Source: Algivirga pacifica (lineage in GTDB: Bacteria > Bacteroidota > Bacteroidia > Cytophagales > Flammeovirgaceae). Taken from it: 48,952 bases of DNA. The translations under genes and the position numbers were made by a program. The DNA is taken from positions 1 through 48,952 of the forward strand of contig NZ_BAABJX010000044.1 in NCBI RefSeq assembly GCF_039543525.1. Direction: 5' to 3'. Shown in pieces: positions 33,933-40,804 of this stretch (position 1 is its first letter; each line of letters opens with the position of its first letter). The notes beneath the pieces are model-generated. The model had not been told where the DNA came from, made no database searches, and worked only from the letters and a program-made list of their open reading frames with translations.

Positions 33933-35279
33933 AAGGTGTAATAGCATCTTGGCAACAGAGAAGTATACGCCCAACCCTAACAAGTCATTGGCTGTAGTAA
34001 TAAATGGCCCCGATGCCAATGCTGGATTAATCCCGAACCGATCTAGTACTACAGGAGTCACTGTTCCCATGACAGAGGCTAGCATTACAACACAAAACAA
34101 GGCCGATGATACGACCATTGCTAACTCAGGCCCCGCAAAGAAATAATTAAATCCAAACACCAAAGAAGCCATAGTCAATCCATTGACCCCTGCCACTCCA
34201 ATTACTTTCACAAAGTGATCCCATAGGGTGTCATGAATATAGGAAGACCCTGCCATGGACTGTACCATAATTGTAGATGACTGTATGCCTACATTTCCTC
34301 CTGTTGCAGTGATAAGAGGGATAAAGAATGCCATTGCAGGCACCAAGGTCAGTTCATTTTCAAAAACCCCTATAAATTGAGCCCCAAATAGTCCTCCAAT
34401 CATTCCAACAATCAACCAAGGCAATCGTGCCCTTGTCAATGCCCAAATACCATCACTAGACTCCACATTTTCTGAGATACCAGCCATTGCCTGCTGATCA
34501 ATCTCTGCCTGTTCTGTAATCACATCGACAATATCATCAATGGTAATACGCCCCAGTAGCTTTCCTTGGACATTAACGACAGGTACTACTTCCAGATCAT
34601 ACTTCTGCATGAGCTCTGCCACCTCTTCCTCTTGCTGAAAGGTATGTACCAAGGCAATCTCAGGAACATAAATATCCTGGATCTTGGTATCATCTTTACT
34701 TAGAATAATCTCTTTAAGAGATACTCTACCCATCAATATATTATGATCATCGACTACATAAACGGTCATAATTTTCTCTACACGTTCAGCTTGTCGACGA
34801 ATCTCATCAATACATTGCTTAACCGTCCAGTTAATATTTGCCCTGATCAACTCTTTGGCCATCAAACCACCAGCACAATCCTCATCATAATGAAGCAGCT
34901 CCATGATATAGGCAGCCTGTTCAGAGTCCTGAATTGCTGTAAGCACTTCCTCCCTGGCTTTAATAGGCTGCTCATTCAATAAATCCACTGCATCATCGGA
35001 ATCCAGGTGATCGATCACTTCTGCAACTTCCTCAGCAGTATATTGCTTCAGGAACTCAATCCTTATATCCTCTTCAAGATCTGAAATTACATCAGCCCTT
35101 ACGTCAGGACCCAATAACTCCAATATATACTTACAAGAAGGTCCGTCCAACTGATACAGTATTTCCGAAATATCGGCATAGTGCTTTCCTGAAAACTCCT
35201 GAATCAGGAATTGATTCTCTTCATTTTCTACCGCCTGTTCAAGTTGTTTGTAATATTTCTTAGAATATTCTAAAGACAT
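33930..35279 (-). CDS. mgtE: Magnesium transporter MgtE
   Basis: A 449-residue protein with the MgtE domain order: an N-terminal superhelical domain (about 20-125, with DLEEDIRIEFLKQYTAEEVA and LDSDDAVDLLNEQP), two CBS domains (about 135-260, MTVYVVDDHNILMGRVSLKE and VVPVVNVQGKLLGRITIDD), a connecting helix and five transmembrane helices (about 285-449) carrying the TATGGNVGIQSSTI pore motif. The cytoplasmic domains sense Mg and close the channel. Its gene is convergent with lgt. A family member of normal length; the start is followed by an acidic N-terminal helix as expected. Confidence 0.95.
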   Translation of the reverse strand: MSLEYSKKYYKQLEQAVENEENQFLIQEFSGKHYADISEILYQLDGPSCKYILELLGPDVRADVISDLEEDIRIEFLKQYTAEEVAEVIDHLDSDDAVDLLNEQPIKAREEVLTAIQDSEQAAYIMELLHYDEDCAGGLMAKELIRANINWTVKQCIDEIRRQAERVEKIMTVYVVDDHNILMGRVSLKEIILSKDDTKIQDIYVPEIALVHTFQQEEEVAELMQKYDLEVVPVVNVQGKLLGRITIDDIVDVITEQAEIDQQAMAGISENVESSDGIWALTRARLPWLIVGMIGGLFGAQFIGVFENELTLVPAMAFFIPLITATGGNVGIQSSTIMVQSMAGSSYIHDTLWDHFVKVIGVAGVNGLTMASLVFGFNYFFAGPELAMVVSSALFCVVMLASVMGTVTPVVLDRFGINPALASGPFITTANDLLGLGVYFSVAKMLLHL

Positions 35280-35334
35280 ATAGTGAGTTTATTTAATTTT
35301 CTCATGAAAATACAAATATGCAGAATCCTTTTTG

Positions 35335-35410
35335 AAGGATAAAGGAGAAAGGAAAAAGGAATAAAACCCTGCGCAAAGGTCTCTTCCTTTTTTCTTTCTC
35401 CTTTTATAGG
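35335..35410. repeat. Heptad repeat inverted pair upstream of mgtE
   Basis: Units AAGGATA, AAGGAGA, AAGGAAA and AAGGAAT (35335-35364) face complementary units within TTCCTTTTTTCTTTCTCC (35384-35410). Unlike the other arrays it is not at a stop codon. Between it and 35578 there is no other feature except degenerate AGGAAGA-like heptads near 35470. Confidence 0.7.
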
Positions 35411-35578
35411 GGCTACCACGAGGGGGAACTAAGTACTAGTAGATTGATTGCTAAATAAACTTATAGCTGAAAGATGAAGGAAGAAGGATTATTATCCAGA
35501 GAAGATACTCCTATACCTTTATCCATTTGGAAGTAGTCCCTTTATTTCTATCAGAAAACTTAGTCTTTAGACCACTAG

Positions 35579-35692
35579 TCCTAGCGTCCTCGCTAGGATT
35601 TTAAACATAATGTGGGCGTCCTCGCTCACGCTTATAGAACCTGAGCGTGGACGCTCACATTATCTTTTGGTCTTTGCGAGGACGCAAAGACC
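35579..35692. repeat. Cluster of hairpins sharing a GCGTCCTCGC core
   Basis: Four hairpins: TCCTAGC/GCTAGGA around GTCCTC (35579-35598); GTGGGC/GCTCAC around GTCCTC (35612-35629); TGAGCG/CGCTCA around TGGA (35642-35657); GGTCTTTGCG/CGCAAAGACC around AGGA (35669-35692). The second and third are enclosed by ATAATGTG/CACATTAT. The centre GCGTCCTCGC or its complement recurs while the outer arms differ but remain complementary. The sequence from 35693 to 35803 shows nothing else. Confidence 0.8.
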
Positions 35693-35803
35693 AGTGTTTA
35701 CCTTTTTCTTAAATTGACGGTATTGACCACAAGGAGCGCCCTTGCTTTCTACTTTTACACTAATGGGTTTAGATGCCTTGGCAAGGTGTCTCTACGGAGT
35801 AGG

Positions 35804-36202
35804 TTATGCTCCTACCAATGTTCTTAGTTCCTCAAAAAATTGCCCCCAAAGGTCATTTAACTCTTCCTCATCATCCATATCTGAATAATCAATCACCTTA
35901 ACGAAAGTTGTTTGAGTCATTTCATTAAAATCCATCAGGAACTCTACATAAGATGGTTCTTCATCCTCTCCTTCTCTTGTGGGTGCAAAGGCGTACTTCA
36001 AGTGGTTTTCCTTTCTTTTAATTACCATACGAGCAGGTCGTTCTTCCCCATTCCAGACAAATACAAAGTGATCTTTCTGATCCGTAGACCTCACTTCATC
36101 AGCAATCCATTCTGACAAACCTTTTGCGGTAGAGAAATAGGGGTATAGCATTTTAACAGAGGCATTCACCTCAAACTCCTGACGATATTTATATTTGGGC
36201 AT
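35804..36202 (-). CDS. START-like domain protein
   Basis: A 132-residue soluble protein made of one SRPBCC/START-like helix-grip domain: YRQEFEVNASVKMLYPYFST, then AKGLSEWIADEVRS (the typical LSEWFA-type turn), DHFVFVWNGEERPARMV, and a C-terminal helix LNDLWGQFFEELRTLVGA. This small form (START_2-like) is widespread and conserved in the Bacteroidota as a single domain. Members of the superfamily bind hydrophobic ligands or act as chaperone activators (AHSA1), but the role of this subgroup is not established. It stands alone between repeat-rich DNA and the tRNA cluster. Confidence 0.85.
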   Translation of the reverse strand: MPKYKYRQEFEVNASVKMLYPYFSTAKGLSEWIADEVRSTDQKDHFVFVWNGEERPARMVIKRKENHLKYAFAPTREGEDEEPSYVEFLMDFNEMTQTTFVKVIDYSDMDDEEELNDLWGQFFEELRTLVGA

Positions 36203-36493
36203 TATAGAAATGTTTTAGCTAGGAAAACTCCATTGGTACATATTTCATACTTGGTCAGTGCTTGTTTGTTTTCATTCTTCAAAAAAAGTATGATCACGAT
36301 GACACACTAACTCCAAGTGGGAATATATAAAAAATGTTGATACGGTGATACCGAAAAATAGTAAAAGCCATGGTTTAGAAAAAAAGTACCTTCCCTAGAT
36401 CTAAGCGCAAAAAAAATGGGTATTTTTTCAAACTACAAATCAAAGAGATAGCACAAATTTCAGTCAAAAATGGATTTTTTAGGGGTACAAAAC

Positions 36494-36524
36494 TTGCATT
36501 ATTATTCAGAACCCCCCATATTTG
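36494..36524 (+). promoter_or_regulatory. Probable promoter of the tRNA-Met cluster
   Basis: TTG at 36494-36496 and CATATTTG at 36517-36524 (one change from TAnnTTTG) are 20 bp apart, the spacing of Bacteroidota vegetative promoters, and end 38 bp before the first tRNA. The rest of the gap 36203-36493 shows nothing recognisable. Confidence 0.45.
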
Positions 36525-36562
36525 CACACCGATTCACAGACGTACTTTCTGAAGAATCAAAT

Positions 36563-36636
36563 GGCGAGGTAGCTCAGTTGGTTAGAGCGCAGGATTCATA
36601 ACCCTGAGGTCACGGGTTCAACTCCCGTCTTCGCTA
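36563..36636 (+). tRNA. tRNA-Met (CAT), copy 1
   Basis: A complete 74-base cloverleaf: acceptor GGCGAGG/CTTCGCT, D stem GCTC/GAGC, anticodon loop TTCATAA (CAT at 36597-36599), T arm ACGGG-TTCAACT-CCCGT, discriminator A, no encoded CCA. The first acceptor pair is G-U. The features are those of an elongator tRNA-Met rather than an initiator (no C1-A72 mismatch, no GGG/CCC anticodon stem). Confidence 0.95.
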
Positions 36637-36675
36637 CTATAGCAAGCCGTTTGCTTTATAGCTTTTACATTTCTT

Positions 36676-36749
36676 GGCGAGGTAGCTCAGTTGGTTAGAG
36701 CGCAGGATTCATAACCCTGAGGTCACGGGTTCAACTCCCGTCTTCGCTA
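36676..36749 (+). tRNA. tRNA-Met (CAT), copy 2
   Basis: Identical to copy 1 over all 74 bases, separated from it by a 39-bp spacer that itself can form a small AAGC/GCTT hairpin. Confidence 0.95.
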
Positions 36750-36787
36750 CTAAAAGCAAACGCTTGCTTTATGATTTTTATATTTCT

Positions 36788-36861
36788 GGCGAGGTAGCTC
36801 AGTTGGTTAGAGCGCAGGATTCATAACCCTGAGGTCACGGGTTCAACTCCCGTCTTCGCTA
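36788..36861 (+). tRNA. tRNA-Met (CAT), copy 3
   Basis: Identical to the other copies; 38-bp spacer before it, with a hairpin built on AAGCAA/TTGCTT. Confidence 0.95.
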
Positions 36862-36900
36862 CTATAGCAAGTCGCTTGCTTTATAGCTTTTATATTTCCT

Positions 36901-36974
36901 GGCGAGGTAGCTCAGTTGGTTAGAGCGCAGGATTCATAACCCTGAGGTCACGGGTTCAACTCCCGTCTTCGCTA
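36901..36974 (+). tRNA. tRNA-Met (CAT), copy 4
   Basis: Identical to the other copies; its upstream 39-bp spacer closely resembles the first spacer, suggesting duplication of a two-unit block. Confidence 0.95.
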
Positions 36975-37010
36975 CTAAAAGCAAGCACTTGCTATCACTT
37001 TCAATTTCCT

Positions 37011-37084
37011 GGCGAGGTAGCTCAGTTGGTTAGAGCGCAGGATTCATAACCCTGAGGTCACGGGTTCAACTCCCGTCTTCGCTA
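37011..37084 (+). tRNA. tRNA-Met (CAT), copy 5
   Basis: Identical to the other copies; 36-bp spacer before it, and followed within seven bases by an intrinsic terminator, so the five genes form one transcript. Confidence 0.95.
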
Positions 37085-37090
37085 CTAAAA

Positions 37091-37127
37091 AACCTATCCG
37101 TAGTACGCTACGTGATAGGTTTTTTTT
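37091..37127 (+). terminator. Intrinsic terminator of the tRNA cluster
   Basis: AACCTATC pairs with GATAGGTT, with an inner CGTAG/CTACG stem, and is followed by a run of eight Ts. Confidence 0.9.
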
Positions 37128-37189
37128 ATCTCAAAAATTAACTATATGATCAATTTATTAAACACCGTACTTCCTTGAAGTGCTTAAAA

Positions 37190-37336
37190 CAAAAAGCGTA
37201 GACAAAGAGTACAACTTACCTTTATCACCCTCTACTATTTCGAGGAGTCGCTTACATCTTATACTTTTTATATCAACCAAACTATTAGCCTGCTTTACAT
37301 TTTTTTTAGAAAGCTCCTCTAAAAACTAATTATCAA
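37190..37336 (+). promoter_or_regulatory. Conserved leader of the first SpoIIE-type phosphatase gene
   Basis: About 147 bp are clearly related to 38871-39017 before the paralogue. Shared blocks: ACAAAGAGTAC, GAGGAG followed by CGCTTACATCTT, ATTAGCCT, and AAGCTCCTCTAA shortly before the ATG. GAGGAG (37252) can pair with CTCCTC (37314). It may be promoter plus 5' leader; no known riboswitch is recognised. Confidence 0.5.
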
Positions 37337-38767
37337 ATGCAACCATCAAAAATCACAGTATTCCAAAGAAGAGTACTGTACTTTTCATCTATTGCTAATG
37401 CGTTATTTGCCACTAGCGCTGCATTACTAGCTTTTTTTATCCTATTTGACAAACAGGTCACTTGGATGTTTGGAGTTGATGCGCTCATTAACTTCATCTT
37501 GGCTTACTTTACCGTTAAAAGACCAGGGTATCGTGTTGCTTTATTAAGTTTCCTCAACAATGCCTTATTCTTACTTTATGCCTGGTATGCTTTTGGCAAT
37601 ATCCACAACTTAGCCAATATGGTAGCCTTGGTACTCGTGGCTCAGGCACGTATTATGCTAAATGACAAGCCAGGTATTGTCACGAAGGTTTCTATCGTTT
37701 TTGGATCACTCCTTATGCTACTGCACGTAGGGGCTATTTTATTCCCTACCTACATTGTTGTTGCCAGACCAGAAATGCTTCTTTTTGATATGGCCTTTAT
37801 CTCCGTTGCCTATTCATTTATTTCATTTACCTTAAAGAAGTATAGTGATCAGGTACAGGAAGAGCAATCAACAGTACAGGAACAAAAAGAAGAGATGGCT
37901 ACTCAAAATGAAGAGCTAAGAGTAACCAATGAAGAGCTTACGACGACAAGAGAGGAAATCATGTCACAGCGAGAAGAGTTAGCCAGACAACATCAGGAAC
38001 TTCAGCGTACCAATAATAACCTGCTTTTATCGATCAACTACGCCAACCGTATCCAGAAAGCGTTATTCAACTCTTCGAGAAATATTCTAAAAGGAAAAGA
38101 TAGTTTCTTATTGGATATACCTAAAGATATTGTCTCTGGAGATTTTTGCTTCGTAAGAGAACTTAATGGTATTACGTATATCGCTCAAGGAGACTGTACC
38201 GGACATGGTGTTCCAGGGGCTATCCTTACCGTTATTGCCTCAGAAATTCTTGACCGTATTATTGTAGAGAAGAAATCATGGTCTCCAAAGGAAATACTTA
38301 CCTTCCTCGACGCAGAAATGAACTATCGTCTAAAAGAAGAAGGTAAAACCAACCTGGATGGCTTAGAGGCCGGTATCCTAGCCATTGATAGCAAAATGGA
38401 CGTCGCTCTATTCGCAGGAGCCAAGCGTCCACTGATCCACTGGGACTCTGAAAAGAAAACGTACAACATTATTCGCGGTACTAAAAAAGCTGTCGGTAAT
38501 GCTCAAAATGTAGAGAATCAATACAAGGAAAATATCTTCCGTATACAGAAAGGAGATCGCTTCTACTTATTTACCGATGGATATGTCGATCAATTTGGAG
38601 GTGAAGACAATAAGAAATACTCTAGTAAACGTTTTTACCGTACAATCTCAGAGCTTTCCGACATCAAGATATCTGAACAAGCCCAAGTTCTTTTAGGGGA
38701 GTTTGAGGAATGGAAAGGAAACAAGAAACAAATTGATGATGTAATGGTATTGGGCATTGAGGTTTAA
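37337..38767 (+). CDS. Membrane protein with SpoIIE-type PP2C phosphatase domain, copy 1
   Basis: A 476-residue protein: six transmembrane helices (about residues 12-170), a coiled coil (172-230, rich in EEL/REEL heptads such as QNEELRVTNEELTTTREEIM), the phylum-typical SINYANRIQKAL helix, and a C-terminal PP2C/SpoIIE phosphatase domain (about 255-476). Metal-binding Asp residues are in AQGDCTGHGVPGA, FTDGYVDQFGG and the final DDVMVLGIEV. It should dephosphorylate a Ser/Thr phosphoprotein, classically an anti-sigma-factor antagonist, in response to a membrane signal. A near-identical C-terminal half is encoded by the next gene, while the membrane half is only about 60% identical. Confidence 0.88.
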   Translation: MQPSKITVFQRRVLYFSSIANALFATSAALLAFFILFDKQVTWMFGVDALINFILAYFTVKRPGYRVALLSFLNNALFLLYAWYAFGNIHNLANMVALVLVAQARIMLNDKPGIVTKVSIVFGSLLMLLHVGAILFPTYIVVARPEMLLFDMAFISVAYSFISFTLKKYSDQVQEEQSTVQEQKEEMATQNEELRVTNEELTTTREEIMSQREELARQHQELQRTNNNLLLSINYANRIQKALFNSSRNILKGKDSFLLDIPKDIVSGDFCFVRELNGITYIAQGDCTGHGVPGAILTVIASEILDRIIVEKKSWSPKEILTFLDAEMNYRLKEEGKTNLDGLEAGILAIDSKMDVALFAGAKRPLIHWDSEKKTYNIIRGTKKAVGNAQNVENQYKENIFRIQKGDRFYLFTDGYVDQFGGEDNKKYSSKRFYRTISELSDIKISEQAQVLLGEFEEWKGNKKQIDDVMVLGIEV

Positions 38768-38776
38768 TATCATTAC

Positions 38777-38795
38777 CCCATGGCGATGCCATGGG
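38777..38795. repeat. CCCATGGCGATGCCATGGG hairpin
   Basis: A 19-bp near-perfect palindrome identical to the one at 40556-40574; the same arms occur around a GGCACCGCC core at 40729-40747. Confidence 0.8.
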
Positions 38796-38798
38796 CAT

Positions 38799-38835
38799 AA
38801 AAAAAACACCTTAAGTAAATTGAGGTGTTTTTTTT
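38799..38835. terminator. Intrinsic terminator after phosphatase copy 1
   Basis: Stem AACACCTTAA/TTGAGGTGTT (one G-U pair), loop GTAAA, then a T-run; an A-run precedes it, so it could work in both directions. Its near-identical partner follows the second copy. Confidence 0.92.
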
Positions 38836-38870
38836 GTTTGTGAATTATCCCGTCCTAAAATAGATTAAAA

Positions 38871-39017
38871 TAAAAAGTGTATACAAAGAGTACGATATTT
38901 CTTTGTTAACCTCTAATATTAATGAGGAGCCGCTTACATCTTGACTTTTTTATCAGCTAAATTATTAGCCTACGTTACTTTTTTTTTACAAAGCTCCTCT
39001 AAGGACAAATCACCAAA
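38871..39017 (+). promoter_or_regulatory. Conserved leader of the second SpoIIE-type phosphatase gene
   Basis: Homologous to 37190-37336. Here GAGGAGC (38924) is exactly complementary to GCTCCTC (38993), where the first copy has a G-U pair, so the pairing is kept in both leaders. Confidence 0.5.
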
Positions 39018-40448
39018 ATGCAACCTTCAACATTTACGATCTTTCACAAAAGAGCGCTGTACTTGGCTTCTATTGCTAACACATTATTTGCAAGTACTGC
39101 TGCATTAATAGCTTATTTCATTATGCAAGACATGCTGGTCTGTATAATGTTTATAATAGATACAGTCATCAACCTAATACTTACGTATTTTACCTTTAAA
39201 AAACCTAGCTACCGTATCACTGCCCTATGCATGCTCAACAATAACTTATTCGTATTGTATGGATGGTATGCATCTGGAAACATCCACAACATAGGAAATC
39301 TAGTATCATTAGTCCTAATGGCACAGGGGCATATTATGCTCAACGACAAACCAAAGATTGTAACCAAGGTATCTATTGTCTTTGGTATCTGTCTTGCTCT
39401 ACTACATATCTTCGCTTTTCTATTTCCTAATTATATTGTCGTTTCTCGCCCAGAAATGCTCCTATTTGACTTAGTATTTGTTACGGTCTCGTACACCTTC
39501 ATTTCCTTCACGCTAAAAAAATACAGTGATCAGGTACAAGAAGAGCAAGCCATTGTACAGGAACAAAAAGAAGAGATGGCCACTCAAAATGAAGAGCTAA
39601 GAGTAACCAATGAAGAGCTTACGACGACAAGAGAGGAAATCATGTCACAACGAGAAGAGTTAGCCAGACAACATCAGGTACTTCAACGCACCAATAACAA
39701 CCTGCTTTTATCGATCAACTACGCTAACCGTATCCAGAAAGCGTTATTCAACTCTTCGAGAAATATTCTAAAAGGAAAAGATAGTTTCTTATTGGATATA
39801 CCTAAAGACATTGTCTCTGGAGATTTTTGCTTCGTAAGAGAACTTAATGGTATTACGTATATCGCTCAAGGAGACTGTACCGGACATGGTGTTCCAGGGG
39901 CTATCCTTACCGTTATTGCCTCAGAAATTCTTGACCGTATTATTGTAGAGAAGAAATCATGGTCTCCAAAGGAAATACTTACCTTCCTTGACGCAGAAAT
40001 GAACTATCGTCTAAAAGAAGAAGGCAAAACCAACCTGGATGGCTTAGAGGCCGGTATCCTAGCCATCGATAGCAAAATGGATGTCGCTCTATTCGCAGGA
40101 GCCAAGCGTCCACTGATCCACTGGGACTCTGAAAAGAAAACGTACAACATTATTCGCGGCACTAAAAAAGCTGTCGGTAATGCTCAAAATGTAGAGAATC
40201 AATACAAGGAAAATATCTTCCGTATACAGAAAGGAGATCGCTTCTACTTATTTACCGATGGGTATGTCGATCAATTTGGAGGTGAAGACAATAAGAAATA
40301 CTCTAGTAAACGTTTTTACCGTACAATCTCAGAGCTTTCCGACATCAAGATACCTGAACAAGCCCAAGTTCTTTTGGGGGAGTTTGAGGAATGGAAAGGA
40401 GACAAGAAGCAAATTGATGATGTAATGGTATTGGGCATTGAGGTTTAG
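39018..40448 (+). CDS. Membrane protein with SpoIIE-type PP2C phosphatase domain, copy 2
   Basis: A 476-residue paralogue of the preceding gene with the same order: six transmembrane helices, coiled coil, SINYANRIQ helix and PP2C domain with all metal ligands. The membrane half differs at roughly 40% of positions, so it may sense another signal. From about residue 181 on, the two proteins differ at only about three residues (E/V, S/P, N/D), and the DNA is nearly identical up to the third-last base of the stop (TAA against TAG). This points to recent gene conversion that keeps the output domain common. The two probably act on the same phosphoprotein. Confidence 0.88.
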   Translation: MQPSTFTIFHKRALYLASIANTLFASTAALIAYFIMQDMLVCIMFIIDTVINLILTYFTFKKPSYRITALCMLNNNLFVLYGWYASGNIHNIGNLVSLVLMAQGHIMLNDKPKIVTKVSIVFGICLALLHIFAFLFPNYIVVSRPEMLLFDLVFVTVSYTFISFTLKKYSDQVQEEQAIVQEQKEEMATQNEELRVTNEELTTTREEIMSQREELARQHQVLQRTNNNLLLSINYANRIQKALFNSSRNILKGKDSFLLDIPKDIVSGDFCFVRELNGITYIAQGDCTGHGVPGAILTVIASEILDRIIVEKKSWSPKEILTFLDAEMNYRLKEEGKTNLDGLEAGILAIDSKMDVALFAGAKRPLIHWDSEKKTYNIIRGTKKAVGNAQNVENQYKENIFRIQKGDRFYLFTDGYVDQFGGEDNKKYSSKRFYRTISELSDIKIPEQAQVLLGEFEEWKGDKKQIDDVMVLGIEV

Positions 40449-40457
40449 GGGCGCTTT

Positions 40458-40501
40458 GTTCATAATGTTTAGGGTGAGCTTCGCTCGTTCATAATGTTTA
40501 G
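40458..40501 (+). repeat. Direct repeats GTTCATAATGTTTA flanking a GAGC hairpin
   Basis: GTTCATAATGTTTA at 40458 and 40487, 29 bp apart, with the hairpin GAGC-TTC-GCTC between. The same arrangement is at 46736-46777. Confidence 0.8.
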
Positions 40502-40555
40502 TTGATTTATACAACTACTTAAAAAAACTGCTAGCCATTAATAACACCTTAATAA

Positions 40556-40747
40556 CCCATGGCGATGCCATGGGCTGGTTATATTTCGTAGATCATTGTT
40601 GTAATAATCAATAGCCCATGGCACCGCCGTAATTGGTTATGTTCCATAAATCGTCATTCTATTAATCAATAATAGCACCGCCATAGTACTAGTCATATTT
40701 CATGAATTATTGTTGTGATAATCTATAGCCCATGGCACCGCCATGGG
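40556..40747 (+). repeat. Degenerate tandem repeats of 57-59 bp bounded by palindromes
   Basis: Four palindromic blocks (CCCATGGCGATGCCATGGG at 40556; CCCATGGCACCGCC at 40615; CACCGCCATAG at 40676; CCCATGGCACCGCCATGGG at 40729) alternate with AT-rich spacers of the form GTTATATTTCGTAGATCATT..GTAATAATC. The two central blocks have lost one arm; the outer two are intact. Confidence 0.8.
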
Positions 40748-40750
40748 TAT

Positions 40751-40785
40751 AAAAAAAACACCTCAAGTAAATTGAGGTGTTTTTT
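40751..40785. terminator. Bidirectional intrinsic terminator
   Basis: Stem AACACCTCAA/TTGAGGTGTT with loop GTAAA, an A-run before and T-run after. It differs from the terminator at 38799 by one change that turns a G-U into a G-C pair. It can serve phosphatase copy 2 and the convergent gene ending at 40805. Confidence 0.92.
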
Positions 40786-40804
40786 GTTTGTGATTATTGC
40801 TATC

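Noticed and set aside
36563..37084. CRISPR-like regular repeats of about 112 bp
   Set aside because: Each repeat is a complete tRNA-Met cloverleaf with conserved short spacers.
36563..37084. Initiator tRNA-fMet genes
   Set aside because: No C1-A72 mismatch and no run of three G-C pairs in the anticodon stem; elongator features fit better. A tRNA-Ile(CAT) identity is not excluded but less likely.
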